A stretch of 64,000 nucleotides of DNA from Staphylococcus xylosus NJ (GCF_000338275.1 NZ_ANMR01000022.1:1-64000), one strand, 5' to 3'; numbered from the stretch's first letter, positions 44,334 to 55,002 are shown. Notes: generated by a model not told the origin, from the letters alone. A program made the numbers and translations.

Positions 44334-45230
44334 TTATTCCTCCTCTTCACTATGGTTATCATAATGACGCTTGAATAATGCTTCTAAAGTTGGCGGCATA
44401 GATTCCAATTTCTTAACATCGTATTTCCCTAAGTATTTAATTACATCTGATACACAATTTGCATCTACTTCAAAGTGATATGTTGGATCCGCTTGCTGAA
44501 TATTATGAACACCATGCACTTGTGATAAATTTTCTAATTTTTGTTGTGACTCGACAATAAACTGCATGCGTGTTAAATGCCTCATTTCCTCTAATGTTCC
44601 CGTCTCCACAACCTCACCATTGCGAATAATACCCACGCGATCACACAATTTTTCTACCTCACTTAAAATATGACTAGAAAGCAATACACTTTTGTTGGCC
44701 CTTTTAACATCTCTTACACATTCTTGAAACACGTCTTCCATAAGTGGATCTAGACCTGAAGTAGGCTCATCTAATATATACAAACTTGCATCTATACTAA
44801 AAGCAGTAATCAAAGCTACTTTTTGACGATTCCCCGTTGAATAAGCGCTACATTTTTTGGTAATGTCTAACTCGAAACGTTTAATCAAATCTTTTTTCTT
44901 TTCATGGTTAGCATTAGGATGTAAATGTAAAAAGAAATCTATAATTTCGCCACCAGTCAAGTTTGGCCATAGATTAACATCTCCTGGTACAAATGCAATA
45001 TCTTTGTGAACCTCAATAGCTTCACTCATTGCATCTTTCCCAAACACTTCAATTAAACCTTGTGTTGGTTTCAATAAGCCTAATATAGACTTAATCGTCG
45101 TAGATTTCCCCGCCCCATTTGGACCGATAAAACCGTAAATCTCCCCTTCGCTTAATTCCATATTCACACCATTTAATGCATAGAAATCACCAAATTTTTT
45201 TGTTAAATTCTTAATTTTTAGAATAACCAT
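44334..45230 (-). CDS. ABC transporter ATP-binding protein
   Basis: 298 residues from MVILKIKN, chosen because GGGTGA lies seven bases before it. Walker A GPNGAGKSTT, Q-loop FVPGDV, signature YSTGNRQKVALITA (a normal variant), Walker B LYILDEPTSGLDP and the H-loop LSSHI are all present; a roughly 90-residue C-terminal regulatory domain follows. It pairs with the ABC-2 permease downstream. Confidence 0.92.
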   Translation of the reverse strand: MVILKIKNLTKKFGDFYALNGVNMELSEGEIYGFIGPNGAGKSTTIKSILGLLKPTQGLIEVFGKDAMSEAIEVHKDIAFVPGDVNLWPNLTGGEIIDFFLHLHPNANHEKKKDLIKRFELDITKKCSAYSTGNRQKVALITAFSIDASLYILDEPTSGLDPLMEDVFQECVRDVKRANKSVLLSSHILSEVEKLCDRVGIIRNGEVVETGTLEEMRHLTRMQFIVESQQKLENLSQVHGVHNIQQADPTYHFEVDANCVSDVIKYLGKYDVKKLESMPPTLEALFKRHYDNHSEEEE

Positions 45231-45340
45231 CGTATCACCCATTTTTATCAATTTTCTATTCATAAAATTAAATTTATTTGAACGTGATTATTTTATAAAA
45301 GTATGTCTTATTACTACGATTAATTGTGTATATGTTCATT

Positions 45341-46699
45341 CTAACCATTGTATTTTATTGTTTCATTTCCAGATGTTCGTTCTCTTAAATCGTATTCAAT
45401 TTCTTCTAAACTTCGTCCTCGCGTTTCTGGCAAATATTTTATTACAAAGTACATTGCAAATATACCAATAACCGCAAAAATCAAGAATACCCATTCTGTA
45501 CTTAGTGCATTATTTAACACTGGAAATAGTTGCGCAACAAGTAATGTACCGAAATTTAATACAAGCGTTGCTAAACCAGTAGCTGCACCACGTGCACGCA
45601 TTGGGAACATTTCTGGCAACATGACCCAAAGTATAGGCCCCCAAGTTAAACCAAAGAATACAATAAATAGTGATAAACACACGATAATAATAGCTGCTGA
45701 TGATGTGATGCCAATTGTCCATATTAAGATTGCCATAACAAGTAATGAAGCTACCATCCCGATATTTCCTGTTATCAACAATTTCTTACGATCAACTTTA
45801 TCAGCTATAAACACCGCTATAATCGTTACAAGTACATTTATCGTCCCAATTCCTACCGTTCCTAAAATAGATGTTGCTTCACCTAACCCTGCTTTACTAA
45901 AAATAGTAGGTGCATAAAATATAATCGCATTAATACCTATAATTTGTTGGAATAATGCAAAAATACATCCAATTATTAATGTCGGTCTTAACCAAGGAGA
46001 TTTTAAAATAGTCCAAGTTGACTCTGAAATTGCTGACAATTCTTTCATCTCTTTAATTTCTGTATTAATCTCATTATCATCATTAAATGTAATTCTCATA
46101 ACATCTCTTGCAGCTTTTTCATTCCTGTGTTCCAATAACCACCTTGGACTCTCAGGCATAAATGCTATACCAATTAATAAGATGACAGATGGTACTATTG
46201 CTAAACCTAGCATCCAACGCCATCCTTCTATATCGGCAAAAGCATAATTAACGAGGTACGCTGCTAAAATTCCAATTGTAATCATTAATTGATTCAATGA
46301 ACCTAGCGAACCACGATAAGCTGTTGGAGCCATTTCTGATAAATATACAGGCACCGTTGCCATTGATCCACCTACAGCTAGACCAATAACAAGACGTCCA
46401 AACACAAGCGTTGGCATATTTTGCGCAACCGCTAATATTAATGATCCCACAATATAAATAATTGCAATAATTAATACTAAACGTCTTCTTCCGATTCTAT
46501 CTGATAAAGGCCCACTCCCACCAGATCCAATGATTGCACCTATAAGCATGGATGAAACTACAAGACCTTCTGTAAAACTGTTTAATGGAATATCGTCATT
46601 TATAAAAAGCAATGCACCTGAAATAACCCCATTATCATAGCCGTATAATAAACCGCCAAGTGCCCCTAAAATAAATATTAAACTCTTATTTGCTTTCAA
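45341..46699 (-). CDS. Sugar porter family MFS transporter
   Basis: 452 residues, twelve helices. Sugar porter motifs: GYDNGVISGALLFI in helix 1, DRIGRRR between helices 2 and 3, PVYLSEMAPTAYRG, PESPRWLL near the middle, FQQIIGINAIIFYAPTIF in helix 7 and PETRGRSLEEIE at the end. Likely a proton-sugar symporter close to the CsbC/YwtG/AraE group; the sugar is not known. A cre-like dyad lies about 45 bases upstream. Confidence 0.92.
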   Translation of the reverse strand: MKANKSLIFILGALGGLLYGYDNGVISGALLFINDDIPLNSFTEGLVVSSMLIGAIIGSGGSGPLSDRIGRRRLVLIIAIIYIVGSLILAVAQNMPTLVFGRLVIGLAVGGSMATVPVYLSEMAPTAYRGSLGSLNQLMITIGILAAYLVNYAFADIEGWRWMLGLAIVPSVILLIGIAFMPESPRWLLEHRNEKAARDVMRITFNDDNEINTEIKEMKELSAISESTWTILKSPWLRPTLIIGCIFALFQQIIGINAIIFYAPTIFSKAGLGEATSILGTVGIGTINVLVTIIAVFIADKVDRKKLLITGNIGMVASLLVMAILIWTIGITSSAAIIIVCLSLFIVFFGLTWGPILWVMLPEMFPMRARGAATGLATLVLNFGTLLVAQLFPVLNNALSTEWVFLIFAVIGIFAMYFVIKYLPETRGRSLEEIEYDLRERTSGNETIKYNG

Positions 46700-46742
46700 T
46701 TTCTATCCCCCCTTTAAAATTATGTCTATTATATTCTTAATA

Positions 46743-46755
46743 TGTAAGCGTTACA
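46743..46755. promoter_or_regulatory. Cre-like palindrome upstream of the sugar porter
   Basis: TGTAA-GCG-TTACA is a perfect dyad one base shorter than the standard CcpA cre site. It sits 43 bases before the start codon, a plausible place for carbon catabolite control. Confidence 0.4.
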
Positions 46756-46854
46756 AATATTTCTAAATTATTATATATACGATATACCAATAAGTTTAAA
46801 ACTTATAATTTAGGAAATTAAATAATATATTATGATTTTAAGGGGTGAAGCGTA

Positions 46855-47640
46855 ATGCTTTTAAAAGAAGAAATTAATAACTTAGAAAAATATGATGGTA
46901 CAACAGAAAACCAAAAAGTATTTTCAATTTATTTAAATACACATCCTGACCAAGGCACAAAATGGAAAATTGAATTAAAAAATGCACTAAAAGATTTAGC
47001 TTATAGAACTAAACACAGTGACGACCATGAGGAAAAAAATCAAGCTAAAGAAGTCATTAAAAAAGTTGAAACAGAAATTCAAAGTGTAGAACCTGAGTTA
47101 AAAAGAGGCCTTATTCTATTTTTAACTGCAGATGAATCATTATTATTTAAAAAATTAACTCATATCTCTTTAGATACTGAGTTTAATTGGGGAGATCAAC
47201 CTAAATTAGATCAATTGAAATCATTACAAGGAAACTATCCTTATACTGGTGTATTAGTTTTACAACAAGACAAGGCGCGTTTAATTGAAACAGAAATAGG
47301 CACCATCGTTAATGAAAAAGACTTTATTTTAGATTTAGACACAGACGATTGGCGCGAACACCAAGGACCACAAGGTGACGACTTTACACAAGGCGGCTCA
47401 AAAAGAGACGAGTTTAAAGAAAGAGTCAAAGCGAACCAAGAACGTTGGCTCAAAAATTTAGCTTCTACTGTAGAAATAAATGCTAAAAAAAATGAATGGA
47501 AACAGATTTATTTAGCAGGAGAAAAAGAAGAAATAGAAAAACTACGTACTTTATTTAATAAAGATATTGATAAAGTGATTACCAGTAATATCTTAAATTT
47601 AAACGCTACTGAAATTATAAATAAAGTTAATGAAGAATAA
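46855..47640 (+). CDS. VLRF1-family peptidyl-tRNA release-factor-like protein
   Basis: 261 residues. The first part (KVFSIYLNTHPDQ, about residues 22-35) and the KRGLILFLTADESLLFKKL and YTGVLVLQQDKARLIETEIG strands match the aeRF1-type VLRF1 domain of firmicutes. A charged, Asp/Gln/Lys-rich linker follows (WREHQGPQGDDFTQGGSKRDEF), then a helical tail. The fold resembles eukaryotic release factor 1/Dom34 and is thought to act in ribosome rescue. Present in many staphylococci; the exact role is not shown. Confidence 0.85.
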   Translation: MLLKEEINNLEKYDGTTENQKVFSIYLNTHPDQGTKWKIELKNALKDLAYRTKHSDDHEEKNQAKEVIKKVETEIQSVEPELKRGLILFLTADESLLFKKLTHISLDTEFNWGDQPKLDQLKSLQGNYPYTGVLVLQQDKARLIETEIGTIVNEKDFILDLDTDDWREHQGPQGDDFTQGGSKRDEFKERVKANQERWLKNLASTVEINAKKNEWKQIYLAGEKEEIEKLRTLFNKDIDKVITSNILNLNATEIINKVNEE

Positions 47641-47644
47641 CAAA

Positions 47645-47702
47645 AATGGGGGCAATATAGAAATCAAAATGTTTAGATGATTTTTATATTTGCCCCCATT
47701 AT
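47645..47702. terminator. Long bidirectional terminator
   Basis: AATGGGGGCAAATAT-type arms (AATGGGGGCAA with TTGCCCCCATT) enclose an inner imperfect helix; converging genes end on either side. Confidence 0.82.
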
Positions 47703-47780
47703 GTTGCTTATATATTTTTAATTTGATTAATTTCTATAGTTCGCTTGCGTTTTAATTTTTAAAACTTACAATATGATTTC

Positions 47781-48362
47781 TCAATTATTCGCCTTTACAG
47801 CTTTAGGTTCTCTACCGATATATATTGATTGAAGCATTATATATAAAACAAGCAAACTACCCAACGTATCTGTAAAATAGTGTGCTTGTAGATAGATTCT
47901 AGAAATCATAATAGAAATAACTAATAATACACAGATTACCGATAATATTTTGCTGTTTTTTAATAATAAGATAAGACTTACTAATAAACAAACACTTAAC
48001 ACATGCATACTTGGAAAACTATAACCGTCTATATCTATACTTGGTCTCGGGCGTTGGATAACGTACTTTAGAAATGTGCCTATCGCAAATACACTAAAAC
48101 ACCAAAAACCATACCACCAAAATTTAACTTTATTAAAGAAAAACAACACAAGTAGTATTAGTAACACCATGATTAAACAGTTTAGAGGAGAAAATATCGC
48201 AGAAATAAAAGACAAATAATGAACTAATATATCGGCTGTGATTAATTGATGTAACCAATAATAAACAAAAGCATCTAAGCCATCCGTTAAGCCAGTATGT
48301 ATACATAAAACTAAGAGCATAAAACATATGCTAACTAAAATCATATTCAAGTAATTCTTCAT
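47781..48362 (-). CDS. PAP2-family phosphatase
   Basis: 193 residues, five to six helices. The three phosphatase motifs are KYVIQRPRP (about 94), SFPSMHVLS (a PSMH form of PSGH, about 114) and SRIYLQAHYFTDTLG (about 153). Such enzymes remove phosphates from lipid pyrophosphates such as undecaprenyl pyrophosphate. The gene overlaps the SEDS gene by four bases, tying it to cell-wall lipid II chemistry. Confidence 0.88.
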   Translation of the reverse strand: MKNYLNMILVSICFMLLVLCIHTGLTDGLDAFVYYWLHQLITADILVHYLSFISAIFSPLNCLIMVLLILLVLFFFNKVKFWWYGFWCFSVFAIGTFLKYVIQRPRPSIDIDGYSFPSMHVLSVCLLVSLILLLKNSKILSVICVLLVISIMISRIYLQAHYFTDTLGSLLVLYIMLQSIYIGREPKAVKANN

Positions 48363-49543
48363 TTAATAGCCTTCTTTTCTTTATTAATATTTCGAGCTAC
48401 TGCAAGCAACGCACCGAATGCAATACTTATACTTAACATCGATGAACCGCCATAGCTTAATAACGGTAACGTGACACCTGTTAATGGTATAAGGCCTGAG
48501 ACACCTGCAAGATTGATGAACACTTGCATAAATAAATAACTAACAACACCTACACAAATTAACTTATAAAATTGATTGGTGGTTTTATTCGCATAAATCA
48601 ATCCTTTAAACAAAATAACACCATAAACTATTAATGTGAATAATACACCGATTAAACCTAATTCTTCCGCTATTACAGTAAATATAAAATCTGTATGTGG
48701 TTCTGGTAAATATCCTAATTTAGCAATACCATTACCTAAGCCTCGGCCTGTAAGACCACCATTTCCTATAGAGGTGAGCGCCCCGGTTAACTGGTAACCA
48801 TCTCCACTTTCATATTTAAATGGATCTAACATAACCTTGATTCTTTTTAATCTATATAAATTTTTAGAATCAAATATCAATGTATAAATAATATAAAAAA
48901 CAATGGGAACCATCGTAATCATCATAATTTGAAGTTTAATTTTATTTTTTATATCTGAATAAATAAGTATAGAAGCAATTATAGCTACTGTTAGCAATGT
49001 GCCACCTAGGTCCCCTTGCATCAACACAAGTAATAAACCAACACCTAGCACACCTAATGGAGGAATCATATGTTTTAAATGATAATCTCGAGAACTCGAA
49101 ATACGCCGGTTAATTATGTATGATAGATAAAAAATTGAAGCTAACTTCAAAAATTCCGAAGATTGTAAACTGAATAGCCCTAAGTTAATCCAGTTTCTCG
49201 AACCGTTGATTTCTTTTCCAATCAGTACTGTAATGAGTAATAAACATAAAGTACCTATAATTATAAGCTTTTGTATATTGCTCTTTTTTAATACATTTAT
49301 ATTGATAAAAGCGCCTATGAAAATAATGGCTAAAAACCCAATTACTAAAAAGAGAAATTGCCTTTTCATAAAATGATTACTTTCAATAGGTACACCGCCT
49401 GTAAGAGAACCTTTAGAAGCTGGCACCATACTGGCACTGTAAACCATTATTACGCCTAAAATGCCTAGTAGCAAAAAACTTATAATTAAAATATAATCTA
49501 ATTCCTTGATATGTTTACGTATGTAAGTTAAAAATCGTTTCAT
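48359..49543 (-). CDS. SEDS-family protein (FtsW/RodA-like)
   Basis: 394 residues, about ten helices. The SEDS signatures appear as LMQGDLGGTLL (catalytic Asp region, about 207), GRGLGNGIAKLGYLPEPHTDFIFTVIAEELG (about 285-315) and LPLLSYGGSS (about 370). It polymerises glycan strands from lipid II. S. aureus is known for two SEDS proteins elsewhere in the chromosome, ftsW and rodA; this copy, far from dcw genes and paired with a PAP2 phosphatase, may be an accessory third one. No partner class B penicillin-binding protein is nearby. Confidence 0.88.
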   Translation of the reverse strand: MKRFLTYIRKHIKELDYILIISFLLLGILGVIMVYSASMVPASKGSLTGGVPIESNHFMKRQFLFLVIGFLAIIFIGAFININVLKKSNIQKLIIIGTLCLLLITVLIGKEINGSRNWINLGLFSLQSSEFLKLASIFYLSYIINRRISSSRDYHLKHMIPPLGVLGVGLLLVLMQGDLGGTLLTVAIIASILIYSDIKNKIKLQIMMITMVPIVFYIIYTLIFDSKNLYRLKRIKVMLDPFKYESGDGYQLTGALTSIGNGGLTGRGLGNGIAKLGYLPEPHTDFIFTVIAEELGLIGVLFTLIVYGVILFKGLIYANKTTNQFYKLICVGVVSYLFMQVFINLAGVSGLIPLTGVTLPLLSYGGSSMLSISIAFGALLAVARNINKEKKAIK

Positions 49544-49868
49544 GTCTGCACCTCATTATGACTGTCAGAATATAGTAAAACACAAATTTAATATTAGCTC
49601 AATCATACTTTAGGCTTATCTAATTTGAATTCTTAATATTTAATTATTCGAGTTTTATTCAATTATTATATATTTATCTATAATTGAAATATTTACACAT
49701 ATACATACCCTAGCGATATTGCTTTAAAAACCCTCCTTGCCACCAAGTAAAAGGAATTGAAAAATATAAAGTGCTATGCTAAAATCAATCAAAGACTTAA
49801 AGTGTCTATAATAACCTTATAAGTAAAAGCATATTTCAAACTTACTTATTAAATAAAGGAGCTTTTAT
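49544..49868. other. Divergent intergenic region
   Basis: No ORF. It holds the promoters of the SEDS gene on the left and the methyltransferase on the right. The right one is visible: TTGAAA (49757) and TAAAAT (49780) with a 17-base spacer. Confidence 0.6.
49757..49785 (+). promoter_or_regulatory. Promoter of the methyltransferase gene
   Basis: TTGAAA and TAAAAT are 17 bases apart, about 85 bases before the start codon; near-consensus housekeeping type. Confidence 0.55.
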
Positions 49869-50477
49869 TTGAATAAAGATCGTTTTGACCAAATTGCGCA
49901 AAAATACGATGCCCCTGAAAGAATACACCTTGCTCATATTATTACCAAAGCAATAACGCAACAAATTAAAGATACAAACTATCAAACTTTGCTAGATTAT
50001 GGTGGTGGCACTGGCCTTGTAACATTAAATATCGCAGATTATTTTGAAGCAGTTACGCTCATAGATGCTTCTCCACAGATGGTAGATATTTTTGAACACA
50101 AGGTGTCAGATTTAAATCAAACTTCCATTAAAACATTGGTGGGCGACGTACTATTAGACGATACAATACTTAACCACAAAAATTATGATGTTATTGTGTT
50201 ATCTTTAGTCTTGCTACATAGTGGTAACTATCAATTATTATTACAGAAGCTTTATAATCATCTAAATAGTGGGGGCATGATTATACTTGTTGATTTTGAT
50301 AAAAACGAAAATATTTATCATCCAAAAGTATATAATGGCTTTGAACAAATGGATATCATCCATATTTTTAACGAATTAGGCCTGATAAACCCACAGATTA
50401 ATACTTTTTACAGTGGTCAGAAAATATTTATGAAGCAAGATGCAAGCTTATTCATAGCTACAGGCACCAAACTATAG
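49869..50477 (+). CDS. Class I SAM-dependent methyltransferase
   Basis: 202 residues from a TTG start behind AAAGGAG. The SAM motif LLDYGGGTGLVTLNIA is near residue 42, motif II LIDASPQMVDIF near 64 and motif III region YDVIVLSLVLLHS near 110. Substrate unknown. Monocistronic; a compact terminator follows. Confidence 0.88.
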   Translation: MNKDRFDQIAQKYDAPERIHLAHIITKAITQQIKDTNYQTLLDYGGGTGLVTLNIADYFEAVTLIDASPQMVDIFEHKVSDLNQTSIKTLVGDVLLDDTILNHKNYDVIVLSLVLLHSGNYQLLLQKLYNHLNSGGMIILVDFDKNENIYHPKVYNGFEQMDIIHIFNELGLINPQINTFYSGQKIFMKQDASLFIATGTKL

Positions 50478-50502
50478 ATTTTCATATTTATAAAGAGAGG
50501 CT

Positions 50503-50531
50503 CCGTGACACAAATTGGTGTCACGGTTTTT
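50503..50531. terminator. Terminator after methyltransferase gene
   Basis: CCGTGACAC pairs with GTGTCACGG around six bases, followed by TTTTT. Confidence 0.9.
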
Positions 50532-50628
50532 AATTATCTAGTTAGTAGACGACCAATATCGATGCCCTTGCCTCTGTCATCAGGGGTATCAAATAACTTT
50601 ACAATTATTGAAGTGTTTGTCCCTTTAT

Positions 50629-51609
50629 TTAAGACTGAAACCTTGCTTTTAATGACATTTTTTCTATATCTGATAAGAAAGTATAGTTAATCGCACGTTG
50701 ATTAATGTATTCAATTTGCTCTAACGTAATCATTTGGTTATCTACTAACAATTCATACTCTTCATTCAAGGAAGTTTGAGTAACCGTCCGATTGTCAGTA
50801 TTTATAAGAAATGGAATCTCTTGTTCTAACAAATAAGAAATATTTAATTCTTTCAAATCTGAAATTGCTTTTGTCTGAATATTACTTTTAGGACACATTT
50901 CTAATAGTACATCCTGTGCTTTTACAAACTGTAAGGCTGCCTCATCTTGATTGATAGCAACGCCATGACCAATGCGTTTTGCCCCTAATTTGATAGACTC
51001 TATCACATTTTGCATACAACCACACTCACCTGCATGCAATGTGAGATTGAAACCTTGATCTAAGGCATATTGAATAGGTGGTGCTATATCATTAGGAGGG
51101 AAATCTGCCTCAGGGCCCGCGAAATCAATACCGTTGATGACTTTACTATCGTATTTTTGAATAAAATCGAAAAGTGCTTTATTAACTTCAGACTCATGTT
51201 GTCGCATTGCACAAACTAATAAGTTAACTTGAATATCTAATGTGTGAATAGCCTCTTGTACGCCTGTTTCAACCGCTTCTATCACTTCAGTTAACGTTAA
51301 CCCTAGATCCATATGAAATCGCGGTGCGAAGCGAATTTCAATGTATTTCACATTATCGCGTTGTGCCTGTTGTGCAACATCAACAACCGCTCTTCTTAAA
51401 GCATCATGTGTCTGTAAAACTTTTAATATTTCATCAAAACATTGTAAGTATTCATCTAAACTCTCACAATTACTACTCACAAATAGACGCTCTTCATTTA
51501 AATTTATGCCTTGCTCCATCGCTAATTGTCTAATTAATTCAACACTAGTAGAGCCATCTAAATGGCAATGTAATTCAACTTTAGGGATATCTTGTAGCGT
51601 TTTATTCAT
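50629..51609 (-). CDS. Adenosine deaminase
   Basis: 326 residues from the ATG of MNKTLQDIPKVELHCHLDGS; the frame extends to 51636 without a clear site. Zinc ligands and catalytic residues lie in VELHCHLDG (His-x-His), LTLHAGECG (His and Glu), GHGVAI (His) and LINTDNRT (Asp). It deaminates adenosine to inosine in purine salvage; a related adenine deaminase cannot be fully excluded, but the motifs favour adenosine. Monocistronic. Confidence 0.9.
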   Translation of the reverse strand: MNKTLQDIPKVELHCHLDGSTSVELIRQLAMEQGINLNEERLFVSSNCESLDEYLQCFDEILKVLQTHDALRRAVVDVAQQAQRDNVKYIEIRFAPRFHMDLGLTLTEVIEAVETGVQEAIHTLDIQVNLLVCAMRQHESEVNKALFDFIQKYDSKVINGIDFAGPEADFPPNDIAPPIQYALDQGFNLTLHAGECGCMQNVIESIKLGAKRIGHGVAINQDEAALQFVKAQDVLLEMCPKSNIQTKAISDLKELNISYLLEQEIPFLINTDNRTVTQTSLNEEYELLVDNQMITLEQIEYINQRAINYTFLSDIEKMSLKARFQS

Positions 51610-51826
51610 ATCTGACTGACCTGCCTTACCTCTCAAATGTCACCATTAATTTTTAATATGGAAACAAAAAGATTTTTTAAAAATTTTATCTATATACTAT
51701 ATCACGACGTTAAACACAATACTATAAACGCATATGATAAAGGAAATTTTATTTTGAATAAAATCACACAATATAACACGATAGCAAATAAATATCATCA
51801 CGCTATTGAACAGAGCAATTCAATAA

Positions 51827-51870
51827 AAAAACTGCCAACAAGTCTTCGGACTAAGTCGACAGTATTATGA
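51827..51870 (-). terminator. Terminator of the small membrane-protein gene
   Basis: Read on the minus strand, ACTGTCGACTTAGTC pairs with GACTTGTTGGCAGT around CGAA and is followed by seven T. It is about 60 bases past the 66-codon gene. Confidence 0.7.
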
Positions 51871-51930
51871 TTGATCTAAAAGAAATTACATAAAGCCCTT
51901 AAGTATATAACATATAAAACGTTAGCGTTA

Positions 51931-52131
51931 CTACTTGCCGCTTAAATAACCTATAGTAACTAATGAAATGCCTAAACCTAAAAAGCATACACAAAGTAAG
52001 ATTACAATGATTTTCAATTCAGTCATGAAATGTTTTCTACTTTGTCCTTTATTAATAAGCAAGATACCTATAACAATATCTAAAATAAAGACTGAAATTA
52101 AAGTGTAAGCAATAATATTTAATATGGTCAT
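51931..52131 (-). CDS. Small two-helix membrane protein
   Basis: 66 residues, start ATG behind AAGGGGAAG. Two hydrophobic segments (LNIIAYTLISVFILDIVIGILL and KIIVILLCVCFLGLGISLVTIGYL) with a basic loop (NKGQSRKHF). No family known to me. It lies between adenosine deaminase and cysC, and the terminator downstream supports its reality. Confidence 0.65.
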   Translation of the reverse strand: MTILNIIAYTLISVFILDIVIGILLINKGQSRKHFMTELKIIVILLCVCFLGLGISLVTIGYLSGK

Positions 52132-52257
52132 CCCATCTTCCCCTTTTAATGTTATACATAAGCCTTATTGTAAAACTATTATTGTGTTACTAAACTACTA
52201 AGCACACACGGTCATATTTGGCTTAATTTGTAAGACTTAAACTTTTGTACTTACAAA

Positions 52258-52857
52258 TTAAATATATTGATGTGCTTTTAAATAATCGATGATTTGAGTA
52301 ACTGCATCTTCGACACTATATTGCTCTGTATCTATTACAATTTCAGGATTTTGTGGTTCTTCATACGGTGCGTTTATACCTGTAAATCCTTGAATCTCAC
52401 CGTTGCGTGCTTTTTGATATAAACCTTTAGGGTCTCTTGCTTCACATTCATCCAAGCTACATGAAGTGTAAACTTCTATAAATTCATCTTCTGCTAATAG
52501 TTCACGAACAACGTCTCTATCTGCTTGATAAGGTGAAATAAATGCGGTCACTGTGACTAATCCAGCGTCGACCATAAGTTTACTCACTTCACCAATACGA
52601 CGAATATTTTCCGTACGATCGTCTGGGCTAAATCCAAGATTTTTATTAAGCCCATGTCTCACGTTATCTCCATCTAAACGATACGTATGAACTTGTTGAT
52701 CATATAAAGCTTTTTCCAATGCTACAGAAATTGTAGATTTTCCTGAACCTGATAATCCAGTAAACCAAATAACTGCACTTTTATGGTTTTTACGCTGTTG
52801 TCTTTCTTCCTTAGTTACTTCTGACGCATGCCAAGTAATATTTTTTGAAGTAGTCAT
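52258..52857 (-). CDS. cysC: Adenylyl-sulfate kinase
   Basis: 199 residues. P-loop GLSGSGKST near residue 34, [27 protein letters not shown] near 60-85 and the lid-side [20 protein letters not shown] near 141-160 identify APS kinase. It phosphorylates APS to PAPS. It is the last gene of the sulfate operon, 18 bases after sat. It provides PAPS if the downstream CysH needs it. Confidence 0.95.
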   Translation of the reverse strand: MTTSKNITWHASEVTKEERQQRKNHKSAVIWFTGLSGSGKSTISVALEKALYDQQVHTYRLDGDNVRHGLNKNLGFSPDDRTENIRRIGEVSKLMVDAGLVTVTAFISPYQADRDVVRELLAEDEFIEVYTSCSLDECEARDPKGLYQKARNGEIQGFTGINAPYEEPQNPEIVIDTEQYSVEDAVTQIIDYLKAHQYI

Positions 52858-52875
52858 AATTAAGCTCCTTTAAAG

Positions 52876-54054
52876 TTATTTTTCTTGTAACCCTTTAATA
52901 AGTACTGCCGCTACTTCAGGTCTTGAGAACTCTTTAGGTAATGATTCACCGTTTTTCAATTTTTCTCGAACTTTTGTACCACTTAGATGTAAGTGTGAAG
53001 AAGCATCATGCGGACAAGTTTTCGCTGTTGCCATGTTTTCACAAGATTCACAGTAGAAAGCATGCTCAAACTTCAAAATTTGTATTCCCAATTCTGCTTC
53101 ATATTGTGCAATTAATTCTTGAGCTTCATATGTACCATAATAATCACCCACACCTGCATGATCACGACCAACAATAAAGTGAGTACAGCCATAATTCTTA
53201 CGCACTGTCGCATGCAATATTGCTTCTCTTGGGCCAGCATAACGCATTGCTGCTGGATATATAACTAAGCGTGTTCTATTTTCTGGGTAATAATTTTCAA
53301 GAATAACTTCGTAACTTTCCATTCGTACTTCAGCTGGAATATCATCAGATTTCGTTTCTCCTACTAAAGGATTTAATAGAAGTCCATCAACTGACTCCAA
53401 AGCCGCTTTTTGAATATATTCATGTGCGCGGTGTACTGGATTACGTGTTTGGAAACCAACAATTGTCTTCCAATTTAAATCATAGAATAGTTGTCTCGTT
53501 TCTGCTGGATCTAAATGATAATCTACGAAGTCGTCATGTTTTGGTCTATCTAATAAATGAATCGGTCCAGCTAAATATACACTACCTTTTTCATAAACTT
53601 TTGCTACACCTGGATGTTCTACCTCTGTGGTTCCATATACAAATTGTGCTTCTTTCTCTTTGTCGTAAGTATACTTCTCTTCTAGTTCAAGCACACCGTA
53701 TAAATGATTGTCTTCCCCATATAAAGCAATGCGCGAACCAATTTCAAGTTCGTTAGCTTTATCCTCAGTCACTGGTAAAGTGATTGGGATACTCCATACT
53801 AAACCATTACTCAAATGTAAGTTCTCTACTACCTCAGTATAGTCTGCTTCATTCATAAACCCTGTTAATGGACTAAAGCCACCGATACCAATAAGTTCTA
53901 AATCTGATAAACTCCATGGGTTTAATGTAATAGCCGGTAACGAATCTACTACTGCTAGTAATTCCTCTTTTAAAGTTGTATCTGCTTCTCTATTAATCAA
54001 CGTTCCACCATGTGGTCGAATTGTATTTTCTTTAATTTCTTTAGTTAATGGCAA
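52876..54054 (-). CDS. sat: Sulfate adenylyltransferase
   Basis: 392 residues, the single-chain archaeal/bacterial dissimilatory-type ATP sulfurylase used by firmicutes. The active-site [16 protein letters not shown] is near residue 197 and [15 protein letters not shown] near 286; zinc cysteines [13 protein letters not shown] lie near 345. It makes APS from sulfate and ATP. Confidence 0.95.
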   Translation of the reverse strand: MPLTKEIKENTIRPHGGTLINREADTTLKEELLAVVDSLPAITLNPWSLSDLELIGIGGFSPLTGFMNEADYTEVVENLHLSNGLVWSIPITLPVTEDKANELEIGSRIALYGEDNHLYGVLELEEKYTYDKEKEAQFVYGTTEVEHPGVAKVYEKGSVYLAGPIHLLDRPKHDDFVDYHLDPAETRQLFYDLNWKTIVGFQTRNPVHRAHEYIQKAALESVDGLLLNPLVGETKSDDIPAEVRMESYEVILENYYPENRTRLVIYPAAMRYAGPREAILHATVRKNYGCTHFIVGRDHAGVGDYYGTYEAQELIAQYEAELGIQILKFEHAFYCESCENMATAKTCPHDASSHLHLSGTKVREKLKNGESLPKEFSRPEVAAVLIKGLQEK

Positions 54055-54070
54055 TTGAAAAAACTCCTTT

Positions 54071-54982
54071 TTAATCTACTTCACGCGCATTGACGTTGGC
54101 ATTATTTTTAGTGAATATAAATGGTAATTTCTTGTTTTGATATAAAGTGAAGAATAATAAACCAATCCAAATAACAATTAGTGCTATTTTCACTGAGATT
54201 GAAATTGCTGGGCTTGCTTCAAATACACTTAATAAAGAACTAGTATTTGTGAAAATTATTAATCCACTGACACAAACAGCTAAAATATTCATAGGTAAAA
54301 TCTTAACTAAATAAGCTGCAAATGGTGCTGCTATTAAACCACCAATACTTAATGCAATTACTAAGCCCCAATTAATCTGGCTCCATCCTAAAAAGATAAT
54401 GAAACTAATAGAAGCTGAAACAGTTACAAAAAATTCACTCGCAGAAACTGTTCCTATTGCATATCTTGGTTCTAATTTTTTCTGAGCTAATAACAATGGC
54501 GTATTAACTGGTCCCCAGCCACCGCCACCAACAGAATCTAGAAAACCTGCAACTGCACCTTGTGGGATCATTGAATATTTACCAATGCTTGAAGGTTCTT
54601 TAATTTCATGTTTATTTCGTTTATATAAAAATTGATATAAAATATAAAAGCCCATCGTTAATAAAAATATCGCGATAAATGGTTTGATAAATTCACTGTG
54701 AATGTGGCTCAAAAATGCTGCACCTATAAAAGCCGTGACAGCACCTGGAAGTGCCAATTTAATCATCGTTGGCTTATGTACATTATCAAACTTCCAATGT
54801 GATGTACCAGAAGCAGCTGTTGTAGCAATTTCTGAAAAATGTATGGTCGCAGAAACGATAGCTGGCGCTACACCAAACGTTAATAGTATAGATGAGGAAG
54901 AGGCGCCAAAGCCCATTCCAAGTGAGCCATCAATTAATTGTGCAAGAAAACCTGCAAGTGCAAATATAAATAGTTTATTCAT
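54071..54982 (-). CDS. TauE/SafE-family transporter, probable sulfate importer
   Basis: 303 residues, about eight to nine helices in two repeats; the start [48 protein letters not shown] is the TauE signature, and a second related [20 protein letters not shown] occurs near 148. Genes of this kind between sat and the siroheme genes in firmicutes are taken to import sulfate (sometimes named cysZ-like), which fits the absence of another sulfate carrier in the operon. Confidence 0.85.
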   Translation of the reverse strand: MNKLFIFALAGFLAQLIDGSLGMGFGASSSSILLTFGVAPAIVSATIHFSEIATTAASGTSHWKFDNVHKPTMIKLALPGAVTAFIGAAFLSHIHSEFIKPFIAIFLLTMGFYILYQFLYKRNKHEIKEPSSIGKYSMIPQGAVAGFLDSVGGGGWGPVNTPLLLAQKKLEPRYAIGTVSASEFFVTVSASISFIIFLGWSQINWGLVIALSIGGLIAAPFAAYLVKILPMNILAVCVSGLIIFTNTSSLLSVFEASPAISISVKIALIVIWIGLLFFTLYQNKKLPFIFTKNNANVNAREVD

Positions 54983-55002
54983 GCGTCGTACTCCTTCCGA
55001 CT

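Noticed and set aside
51637..51870. 77-codon plus-strand ORF next to adenosine deaminase
   Set aside because: No ribosome site, atypical composition, and its 3' end is the terminator of the minus-strand small membrane-protein gene.
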